Shown here: in pieces, positions 54,401-64,000 of the stretch
Numbering within the stretch: position 1 is the first letter of the stretch
Layout of the letters: the number at the start of each line of letters is the position of its first letter
Origin: Cheilinus undulatus
Taxonomy: Eukaryota; Chordata; Actinopteri; Labriformes; Labridae
Length of the DNA: 64,000 nt
Assembly: GCF_018320785.1 (NCBI RefSeq)
Contig: NC_054872.1
Location: forward strand, 24,882,769-24,946,768
Direction: 5' to 3'
Notes under the pieces: generated by a model
The model's input: only the letters and a program-made list of their open reading frames with translations
The model's database searches: none
Told to the model about the DNA's origin: nothing
Position numbers and translations under genes: made by a program

Positions 54401-57400
54401 CCCACAAACCTCTCTTACGTGACCTCTCTTACGAACACCCTTCTCCCCTGATTGCTCAGTTTGGCTGTACAACCAGCTCTTGGAAGATCCTGGTTGTGCC
54501 AAACTTCTTCCATTTGAGAACTATGAAGGCCACTGTGCTCTCTGGAAACTTCAGTGCAGAACTTTTTCTGTGACCTTCCCCAGATCTGAGTAATGTAAGA
54601 AGCTTGAATCCAAGTGTTTTTACAACGGGTCCTACTGCTTATGTTAATGTAGTATTCCAGTTTTTTTATTCTAGGTGATTTGCATAGATTTTGAAAGTTC
54701 TGTTTTCTCTTTGTCATTATGGGGTACTGAGTATGGATCAGTGAGAGAAAAAGATTTATTTGAATACTTCCTGAATGCACCGTTATCCCTCCTCTTGAAT
54801 GGAATTTTTTTTTTTTTAAGTAATTAAGGAGGCAAGATCTCAGATCTCAGATCTTTGTTTCACCTTAACAAATGTAATCTTGCATTGACAAATGTCACTG
54901 CTAGAGTTCCTGATGGAGATCTCTCCGTAGTGCTCGATCCAGCGCTGTCCGCTGAGAATGTTGTGGATGCAAGACGTCACCTTGTTCCACTCATAGTGGT
55001 CTCCAGTTCTGGATTAAAAAGGTAAAGATAACTCACCCTTATGGTCTGTGTTTGTCCACTTCATGCATTTGTGTTTGAGAGTAAATGAAGCCAAAGGACT
55101 CACCCTGGCAGAGTAACATGAATGGTACCAACAGGAACAATCTCCATTGACTTCCCCCAGAATTTGTTCTTGCACCTCACATCTTTGAAATCAGTGAGAA
55201 TCGGCACATGGTACATATTTAGATTCATTCTGGACAATAACACTGTATTTGCCAGTGCTCAATGGTTTATTTTTGTAATCCACTACCTTGCCAGAAGATG
55301 AAGTTTTTAGACTCTGCATGGCACGCTGAGATCGGTGGGTGATGGCTGACCTTATGACACAGAAAGGAAAAACAAATGAGTACTTTCAGGGTATTATTAT
55401 TTTTAGAATGCTTTAAATGTTCAGTTATTAGCTGAACAGAAAGTAGGATTGTGAAAACCTGCTCTGCTACAAATCGAAATCCTTTATCTGGCCGGTCACA
55501 TTCATACGTCTCTCCTAGGATGGGGTTAAAAGGTTTTCCTCCTGTCCTGTAGTAGCTTGATGCATAGCCCGACACTACAAATGTTGCTATGTACACCTAC
55601 AAAAAGAGAAAATACAACAGGTGAAGTGGTTTATTCTATGAAGAAATGATTACTGAACTCAGTGCAGTTAAGTGAGATTTAACGAACCTCATGAAAATCT
55701 GAAGGATTATGTATAAAGCATACAATGACCTGATCTGCATCAACAGTCTGAAGTACCCTTTTATTGACCCCATTAAGACTCTTAGTTGTTCTACTTTTCT
55801 GTCTAGTTCACTTTAATGAATGAAGCAACTCTCCAGTAGTTGCACTGAGCCAAGAGGACACTTATAATTACTTCAACTCCACAACAGGAGGCCTCAGATT
55901 TAGACAGAGCTGCTTTTCATTTTTCATTTAGTGTAAAATGCACATTTGTCCTTTTTAAGAAAGCAGTCCTATAGCTACTTCATGGGATATACACTTCAGC
56001 CACAAAACTGCATAAACTTAAACCAAAATCAGCTTGAAGTTAGTCACTGCAAATCAAGCTAAAGTAGCGCACCAACAGAGCAACTTAATATTCCCCAATG
56101 AAATCTGCAGACTGAGGTAAGGGTTTCCCCCACACTTAAGTGTAAAAAGCTCACACAAGCTCTGACACTTGATACCTGATGGATTCTCTGCTTCACAGCC
56201 ACTTAAGAGTGCATTAGCCTGCTGTAAGTGTCAAGCAGTGCCTTAAAAAGTATGATTTTATTGTATTAATTGACTTCTTCAGCTTCTGATACACTTACAT
56301 ATATTGATCTTCTCTGGGGGGAACTGCCCTAGTACTCCTCCCTAACAAAACTTCCAGGTCAGAGATTGATAGCCTCCATCTTGCTCATACTTCTACATCT
56401 ATGCAGCACACCTCATCTCAAAGCTGTGTATCATGGAGCTCTGAGGTTCTGTCAAATCTGTCCTTATCAGATTTGACCTCTGGCATATTCTTGTCTACAA
56501 GAGCTGTTTAAGGTCTCCTTCCTGAACTTTCTGACCTACATTGCTGAAAAGAGTGCAGGAATTTGTAATCGTTTGTCCGAGGATCTGTTCCAAAGGTCAT
56601 GCCTTGACTGGTGTAAAGGTTGTTTAAATTTGCTGCCCTCTTTACTTGGACCAAATTACTAAAGACCTGAAATTCTAGAGCTGGTCTCATTGAAAACATG
56701 GCATGTGATTTTGAATGACTTGGAGTCAGGAACATTGGGCTGTAGATACTTTTGCCCACTAGAGAGGTCTGGCTACAGACTGTACATCTCGGATAGCTCC
56801 TCTCTACATCTGAGACATCTTATATCTCAGAGAGGAGGTGCCGGTAAAACATATTTCCAGTTCTAGATTTTTTCAATTCAATTTTTGAAAAACAGATTAT
56901 TAACCAGAAGAGTTTTTTCCTTGTTAAATAAGTATAAAAATAAATGAATAAAACAAATTAAAATAAAGCATGTCTTTTATATTTTCCAATCCTTGTAGGT
57001 ACCACTGATTAAATGTGAAAATTTTCCCTCTTATGACAATATCTAACTAATACTTTACCCATGTGTAAAACTTACACTGATAGATAAGAAGAGTAGCGGT
57101 CACTCAGGGGGGACTGTGGTCGTCCCCTCAACTTATTCTAGTCATTAAAGTGAGATCTCACACGTCTTTAGTGTTTCTGTCCTCTAAGGGTATATTTTAT
57201 GTAAATATTGCTCAGATAATATGGCACTCTGTAAAACTGATTTTTTCATTAGCCCATCTAAGAGGTCCTATAACCATCTTTCTAAGTGAGTCAACTGTTG
57301 TTTTATTTTCATGTATACTCAGGCCCAATCCACTCCAATCCATCTCCACTCACTAATCCAAATATAGTCTGTGAGCTGGAGCAAGAAGCCAAATGATTTA

Positions 57401-60400
57401 GAGCAGTGGTTCCCAAATGGTGTCAAGGCATGGTGTGCCTTGAAGCAATTTTTGTAATCAAGTGGCAGGTAATCTGAATATACTAGCACACTGAGTTGTA
57501 ATACATTATCCAAAGGATGGCTAATAATTATGAAATGTTAACTCAAAATTCACGTGTAGTTGTCTCAGCCTTTCGTTGGGTGTGCAGTGGGGGACTAAAT
57601 AAGTAAGATGGTCCTTCATGTCTTTGTTTATAACCTTGGGTGGTTAAGGTTCGCTGATGCATCGCTTAAAAATGTAGGTGCTTAGGCGAGAGGAAAACAT
57701 TTCTGTATTTAAAATCCTTTTTTTGATTTGTCTTATGTAATGTTCTATTTTTTTTTTGAGATACTGTATTTGGGGTTTGGGGTTAATTATCATAATCAAA
57801 ATAAATAAAGAATGTAAATATTTCACTCTGTGTGTAATGAATCTATATAATGAGTTTCATGTTTTGAACTGAACTAATAATAATTTACTTACCATGATAT
57901 TCTTATTTACTGAGATGCACCTGCAAATGTGCTGAACGTGATAACAGCTGCCTGAGTCCAATGATTGAAAATCAGCTTGTTTTAAAAGAAAACTAACTAG
58001 ATAAAACATGTTAGTTATTTTCTTTAAATCTGTGAAAGGTGTGGAAATGTGGTGAGGTTTTTCAGACACATGCTGGAACTAATTTTGTCTGACGCCTACC
58101 CTTCATTGGTGTATACAAACATCCAAAACAATGATGCTTCAATTATCAGTCTTTTATAGATCAAATGGAGACATCAATATTAATTTTAGTTTTTTTTCAT
58201 ATCCAGGTAAAAAGTTATGACATTAATTTTAATTTATCAGGACATACGAGTCACTGAAAACAAAATCAGTTCCTGAAATGAGATATGGCTGAACTGCAAA
58301 TTGCAGCTGCTTTAAAGTCACATTTGTATGTGATGTATGTGAAAGATGTGCTGAATTTTGGAGGATAACATGCTACCCTGTGTTCAGTTTTAAGGATTAG
58401 CTACGCTACACTTCTGAACAAAGATTCATATTTCATTTTCTTTGCCACAATTAAAAAAGAAAAAGAATAGCTTTGAAAGTGTTCATAAAAAATTGAGAAT
58501 ACAAAGTCAATAATTCTTTTGGTCCCTATACAAACCCCTAAATTGCTGTTTTTGTCATGTAAACATCCCATGGACAACCTTTTAATTTTATAATCTTGTT
58601 TCATCTTAAAAAGAAGTCTCAAGTTTTGGAACAACTAAACCCAGAATCTGGGTAAGTAAGATTCTATTCACTTGAAAAGTGAATTTGCCAACCTACCATA
58701 CGTTCAAAGGGGTCTAGGGTGTTAGCAGCCCTGTCGAGAAGTTCACTGTACTCCAGTTCCTCGCACAGTCTCTGCAGGGTGTTGAGCGGCTCATTTAGCT
58801 GGACAGGCATGGCCACTTTGGAAAGGTCTTTGCCGATGTTGTTCCTGAGGATGTTCCACAGGCTGATGGTGCTGTTGTTGGGGCAGGGTGAGGGCAGACA
58901 AGATCTACGCTTAAAAAGGACGGTATCCTCTTCCACAGAGCCTTCAAGAGAGTTCAAATAATTAGAATGACTGTGATATTGTAATTCAGTGTACAAAATT
59001 CCCACATTTCTAAAGTTTACCTGAGTTTGGCCTCTCATTTTCTGTCTCATTGCTGAAGTTACCGATGGATATATTGTCACTAATATCACTTATATTCGAG
59101 TCGTCTTCTGATGCCTAAAAAACAAAGATAAGAAAACTTTAACTTAACAATAACAAATATTTTAAAACATCCTGCCGAAGAGGACTGCTCAGGTCTTTTT
59201 CAATATCCTGTCATGTCAGCAGAAGATCTAATGGGCTGGAGATAGATTATCCTCATGGTGACAAATTTGCTCGTCTACTTTCTTTATTTTTAGATGAAGG
59301 TATTAATTTTCACATTGTTTCTGCTCCAGCTGCTATCTGATCAGGCATGCTGCAGACTTGCTTTATGACTGATTTATTGAAAATATAGCAGCTAGACTTT
59401 AGCGTGATGCTATGTAAAAAGGCATACAGGCTAAAGTGTGACACTGATTTGTCAAGTGTTCATTCAAGTTCTAAACTATTTTAAGACTTTATGGTTGATA
59501 TGTGGGGTGCAGCAATCACTAGCTGTTTTTATTTCTCAACTCAACTATTTCAATTTTTTTCTAAAAGCTCCAGTGAGGCTCCAGTGAAGCCACATTGCTC
59601 CGTGTTAACTGCAAAGACTGTAAAGAGTAGACAAAACAATTGATCCAGAGAAATTAGGATTAAAGGTTTAGAGCTCCCCCCTGCCGACTGGCTGCAGTAT
59701 GGACCATAAATCTCACCTCCTCTATGTGAACAGAGGGAACATATGTAAAACTTTAAAATTAAAACAGAGGCCAAATTAACTTTTCTTAAACATGGTTTCT
59801 AATATTTGTTGGTTCATTTCATGCAGATTTATGTGCAAGTGTTCTTTTTTAAATTTTTTTACTTTGAATCTATAATTTGATGTGAAAAAGAGTGTAAGTC
59901 ATGATTGACAGTGTTGTTGACTAATGCAGCACTAGGATGATCCTGTGCAAGAGGTGAAAGTAACACAAATCAAATAATAAAAGTGGAGCTGATAAAAACT
60001 CTGGAGACTTTAAAAATGAAAGGGCAAAATGCATTAAAATTGTGAAACTGAGTTAAAAATTTTTAAGTGATTTGATGTTGCAGACTGCAGCTCTCAGACT
60101 GTGAAACATTGCCTCTGTCAGGATGGAAAAAACACTAAAACTTTCAAAATAGAACTGGATTAAACTTTTGGTTAAGGTAAGGGTTAGGATTAACCTTGCA
60201 AAGCATATGGATTTGCCAGACTCCATCTTTGCCATCTTGAAAAGCTCCAGTCTACAACGTTTGTGCTGAACTGAACACTGTTCAGACCAATCAGCGTCAT
60301 TTGAGAACAAGACAGTAGCTATTGGCAGGGTTTAGTTGTACTCCAAGCCGTTTGTAATGGCTGCCTCCACTATGGTGATTAGCTTAGATATAGCGCTGGT

Positions 60401-63073
60401 ATAACGTAAATTTTTACTAGAACTTGACCATGTACCTGCATGAAATAAAGACTAAAAACACAAAAAGGTTTACATGATGGGAAAAATGTTCTTGCTCTTC
60501 TGCTGACCTGTTCAGCATGAGTCTGTGAGAGTTATTGGTGAAGTGGTCTGTTCTGTGAGTGGGTACATACTATGGCTGTTAGTGGTGTGATTAACTCGGA
60601 CTTAGCCACAGCAGTAGACAGTTTTGTCAGAAAGTTTATCATGATGGGAAAAATATTTTTTTCCTCTCCTGGTCTACCTCAGCATGGGCTTGGAATCCTG
60701 GCCGCAGTAGCTATTAGCTCAGATGTAGTTGTAGGAAAGCAACAGGTTAAGTGGAACTGGACCACAATTTCTTTTTAAACTAGAGCATAGAGCCACACCG
60801 AAAGCTTGTCTCGGCAGAGAACACAGTTTTGCATGTTTCCCTAACCTTAGCGTCAATGTTATTCACCTAGAAGCTCTGCCATTAGCAAACTACAGCAGCG
60901 GTAACCTCTCAGCTCAACTCAAGAGAAGCACATGCGTACAACATCATTTTGTCTTGTCACTCTGATTGGCCGGTCATGAATGCGACTGGCAGAACATTCC
61001 TTCAATCAGCTTCCGAGAATTTTTAGAAGTCCTGTCCTTCCCAAACACTTTGAATTGGAGCTTTCCCGGATGAATGTGAAATTCATCCATTCAATTGATA
61101 TATGAAACAGTCTATCTGGTGTGTCAGGTTAGGTTAGGATACCAAAAGTTTAAAGTCAAAAACCTGATTTCAAATATTTGTACAAAGCAGAGTAAACATT
61201 TTGTCCTCAGAGGAAAAAGCTTGTCCTTCATGAAAACACTCTAAAGAAGGTAACAAAGCTATACGGCTAAAGCTAAAAAAGCTGCATTGGCTGTGTAGGC
61301 TACATAGGTAACATCTACATAAGGCACATAGCTAACTTAAAAGCTAAAGCTAACTTAGCTACACTAGCTATTTTAGTTTATGCTATGTTTGCTAAAGCTA
61401 ACATTATATTGTTATATGTAATATAGCAATAATATATTATTGTTAACGTACTTTAGCTACATTACCTACAGAGCAAACACAGTTATGTAAACATTAAAAA
61501 CTCTTGTTGCTGAAACAAATGTAGTTACATTGGCTCACATAAGTTTTAACCAGAGTTACTGTTCATGTCAGATGAAGGGGTATCCCAGTTCTCTTTTGAA
61601 TAAGGGCCAGGGGCTACATAGCCCATGGAAAAAAAAATTTCAGGACCACACTTGAAAGGGGTATGATGAATTTCCCACCATGCACTGCGTTCACTTGTGA
61701 AATGGCACAATGGACTTTGAAGGAGGCACATAGATGTAAATATTTTCAACATTGATTATAGAAAATACAACACTTGTGTTTTCTCATATATTTTCTCAAT
61801 ATATTCAATCTTTAACTGCTATTGTATTTTTTGTATGCACGTGTACAAACAAGAGCTATTAACCGTATAAATATATGGCGAAGATCAACACAGAGATCCA
61901 TAGTATGAACGAGATGGTCGAAGCTTTATTTCCACCTCTGATGACGCGCTGTTTATTGGCAATGTGTGATGATGCCAAGCAATCAAGTGGTGTCTAATTT
62001 CTTAAGGGAAAGTTTTCACCCCTACCCCTTACCAGTCTGTTTTGGGGGGTAAGGGGAAGGGTAGACAAAGGGGAACTAAGGGTCAGAAATGGTATTGGCC
62101 CTTAATGTGTTTTATATGTGTTTAGTTGTGTTTAGATGTTGCCTGTTGTATAATGATCCCTGCTGGGGTTCTTTTGCTCATGTTTCTTGTGGATTGTTAT
62201 TTATTTTATGTGAGACACATTTGGACTGTGAGTGAAGCTATCCACTAATTTAGAGTTTCTATCTGGGATTTTATGTGTTCCTAAAGGACACATAGTGCAT
62301 ATTCTTCATCAGTATGCATTGCCTTGCGATGAGGTTGGCTCTCTGCTTTGTTCTTGCCAGAGGAGACCCACCTTGTCAAAGACTTTTCAAGAGTTACTGC
62401 AGCTCTGTCATGTTGTAATATTTAACTATTAAAAGTCTTGTTTAACTACATGTATTATGGACCGATATAAACACCATTAATGTGTTAAATTCACTCTATA
62501 TGAGTGTGTCATGACAGTGTCATTTTTTTCTGTGTATTTTATTTTATTATAGAGGTGTAACTTTACCTGAACATCCTGGTTGCAAATGTATTTTGTTTGC
62601 TGTTATTGCCTAAAAGGAAAGATCTTTTTTTTCTGCTGTACATCTTCTCAGTAGCTACTCAGTACTTAGTAAACTTTGAGTTAAATACTTTTTACTTTCA
62701 ATTGAGTAAATTTATAAACCAGTACTTTCACTTACATGAATTTTAACCAGAGTAACTTGAGTAAAACAATAGTATACTTCTTCCACCTCTGCTAATATGT
62801 CAGCACCCATTACAAGGCTTAAATTCACTTAAATTTCGTACGATGGACAGAGAAGGAGACATGTTGTCCATATTAATATACAGCCTGTGGTTAATATCAG
62901 TCAGACGCTTGAAACATTCTCCCTTTCTTACTTACCTCATTTTCAGAAGAACTTGCAGACAACAGAACCTCCTGTGCATCAAAGAACTCTGACAAAGACT
63001 CGGTGATTGAAGCTCTGCTCTCATTGGACACCTGGTGTACAAGGGGATGGGATTCGTCCACAGACTCTTGTTT
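51416..63073 (-). CDS. oxysterol-binding protein-related protein, ORP subfamily III (OSBPL3/6/7 group), 3' half
   Basis: Cytosolic lipid-transfer/sensor protein acting at ER-plasma-membrane contacts. Minus-strand exons: 62936-63073, 59021-59114, 58697-58941, 55459-55596, 55287-55350, 55104-55182, 54864-55008, 53160-53304, 52948-53074, 51652-51774, 51416-51512 (stop TGA 51416-51418). Lengths total 1,395 nt, 464 codons plus stop, all phases consistent. Seen: [20 protein letters not shown] linker; [20 protein letters not shown] lid region; [21 protein letters not shown] fingerprint [24 protein letters not shown]; a basic coiled coil [20 protein letters not shown]-terminus FPTLW. The PH domain and FFAT motif lie beyond the right edge. 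Residues mix features of OSBPL3, 6 and 7 ([11 protein letters not shown] and TDTRLR are OSBPL7-like, VWRAN is OSBPL6-like), so no paralog is assigned. Confidence 0.93.
53516..53550 (+). repeat. (CT)n microsatellite
   Basis: Interrupted TC/CT dinucleotide run in an intron of the OSBP-related gene. Confidence 0.85.
54055..54240 (+). mobile_element. Tc1-family terminal fragment (TACAGTGGTGTGAAAAAGTA)
   Basis: Begins TACAGTGGTGTGAAAAAGTA, a known style of fish Tc1 terminus, and continues with atttgccccctttctgatt. It breaks off near ggggaaaaaatccaaacct without transposase sequence. It lies in an intron of the OSBP-related gene. It may be the same family as the transposase relic at 13080-13560, inferred from remembered fish elements. 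Confidence 0.65.
54241..54783. mobile_element. composite of two dispersed fish repeat fragments
   Basis: At 54285-54400 a phrase including ccctgtgattgactggcaac, ccagtccagggtgtaccccg and cctctcgcccaatg is a very common teleost interspersed repeat. From about 54420 a different fragment begins (gattgctcagtttggctg, then ttcttccatttgag and cattatggggtactgagta). It ends in gaatacttcctgaatgcac, resembling the terminus of another fish Tc1/mariner family. Neither has coding capacity. Confidence 0.55.
55597..58696 (-). other. intron of the OSBP-related gene
   Basis: A 3.1-kb intron between exons 58697-58941 and 55459-55596. A hAT-type end (CAGTGGTTCCCAAATGG) appears at 57406-57422 without a matching partner. 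I see no other exon or complete element. Confidence 0.55.
59115..62935 (-). other. intron of the OSBP-related gene
   Basis: A 3.8-kb intron between exons 62936-63073 and 59021-59114. It contains an unusual GCTAA-rich stretch at 61255-61405 and otherwise unremarkable AT-rich sequence. Short open frames in it show no recognisable protein similarity. Confidence 0.55.
61255..61405 (+). repeat. imperfect GCTAA-rich repeat
   Basis: Words such as gctaaagctaa, agctaactta and gctacactagct recur about a dozen times over 150 bases with irregular spacing, consistent with a degraded pentamer-based satellite. Confidence 0.55.
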
Positions 63074-64000
63074 CTAAGAGACACAGAGCTCACAGCTATA
63101 ATTAAGAACAAGGAAAGGGCATCACCGTGACACAGATAGTGTGGAAATTACAGGGTAATAAAGAGTACAGTACAATAACAATAAGGGATAATGACACAAC
63201 AATATTGAATTACAGTCATCAATATAATATTCTGAACAAGATTATTGATTCATTTTATTATGAAATAAGACTATAGATATTGCAACTCTATTACAAGTGA
63301 ATCGCTTGTTCCTTTTAGCTCATTAAAATGTGTGTTTGTGTTGAGTTGGCCATGATATGCTGATAAAATGAAAGAGGGAAATGGTTCTGTTATGGTTACA
63401 GTCCAATTTCACAATTAATTTAGACAATGTAGGTGTAGGGCTGAATAATTCATCTAAAATGTACTGGAATCACAATATGGCCTTCAGCGATTCTCAAATC
63501 ACAGGAGATGAAATGCCTCCTCAAGGTAAAATTTGTCAAGGTAAAATATTTTGCAGTGGGATGTCTTGATCATTTCATGCACAGATGTAAGAATATATTA
63601 TCTTAGTGCAGAAAAAGCAGAAAATCATACTCATCAATCATGCTTATGTTCTTTCAACTATCCTTTAATGTTCTTTCTCAATTAAGAGGAATAATGATGT
63701 GAAAATTATCACTCATTAATACCAGAAAATCGCAGAAAATTGCTATTCATTATTTTTCAAAATTGTTCAGCCCTATAAAGGAGACTGTATGTCAATATGT
63801 GACTGACTGATTTATTAAGAGTCAGCCAGAAGTGCAAGCATGCAACAAGTAACTCTGCCTGACATGTTAGAGAGATAAAACAATGCCAACATTCAAAATT
63901 AATTCAAAGATTTCAAATAATCCTTCTAAAAAAACAACTCAAAAAAATAAAACAAGTCACAAAGATGAGGTATTTTCCACAGAAGTCCTCATGCAAGTGA
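63074..64000 (-). other. OSBP-related gene intron at the right edge
   Basis: Upstream of exon 62936-63073 on the minus strand. No further ORP exon (PH domain, FFAT) is visible to the end of the window. It contains the MITE at 63438-63773. Confidence 0.55.
63438..63773. mobile_element. short MITE with GGGCTGAA termini
   Basis: Left end GGGCTGAATAATTC and the reverse complement of the right end, GGGCTGAACAATTT, form inverted termini. TA flanks on both sides (63436-63437 and 63774-63775). The 336-bp interior carries a short duplication of caaggtaaaat near 63524-63546 and no coding frame. Confidence 0.68.

Noticed and set aside
60350..60740. Tandem duplication around two ATGATGGGAAAAAT copies
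   Set aside because: Only short words are shared about 175 bases apart and the similarity does not extend convincingly.

Overview
This is a vertebrate nuclear genome window, most likely from a spiny-rayed (percomorph-type) teleost. It has spliced genes with GT-AG introns, AT-rich introns, and a dense population of fish-type Tc1/mariner, hAT and LINE relics. I found no bacterial-style operons, CRISPR arrays or rRNA genes. The one tRNA-like sequence is a retroposed copy.

Three multi-exon genes account for the coding content. (1) Positions 428-25832, plus strand: the last 32 coding exons (2,482 codons plus stop, in frame throughout) of a KMT2B-type histone H3K4 methyltransferase. In order they encode an RIKHVCR block, CXXC zinc finger, PHD1-3, bromodomain, extended PHD, FYRN, a 3-kb disordered exon with the Taspase1 site, FYRC, WIN motif, SET and post-SET. 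The N-terminus lies off the left edge. (2) Positions 37004-32545, minus strand: igflr1, a small TNF-receptor-like protein with a cysteine-rich ectodomain, one membrane helix and a conserved death-like C-terminal domain. It sits tail-to-tail with kmt2b, which as I recall is the human 19q13 arrangement. (3) Positions 63073-51416, minus strand: the 3' half of a subfamily-III oxysterol-binding-protein-related protein (OSBPL3/6/7 group), with the complete ORD lipid-transfer domain. Its PH and FFAT region lies beyond the right edge.

Between these genes the DNA is mostly transposon debris, much of it nested. From 37.2 to 43.0 kb an L1-type LINE is split by a Tc1-like element, which carries a 4.3-kb modular repeat of unclear class. 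From 44.7 to 47.3 kb a Tc1 element with long inverted ends holds a TTTAAA-flanked element (itself holding a tRNA-derived retrosequence) and a LINE tail. From 28.4 to 30.6 kb a Tc1 element sits in a hAT-like element. An orphan HIPK-like kinase fragment lies at 43.9 kb beside a 93-bp GC-rich palindromic element.

The points most worth a second look are a one-base phase break between igflr1 exons 2 and 3, the missing igflr1 signal-peptide exon, a hAT insertion flush against a kmt2b splice donor, the apparent loss of the CBP/KIX-binding motif in this KMT2B, and the 4.3-kb modular element. I saw no clearly new multi-gene biological system. The novelty here is in the mobile-element architecture and in these gene details.
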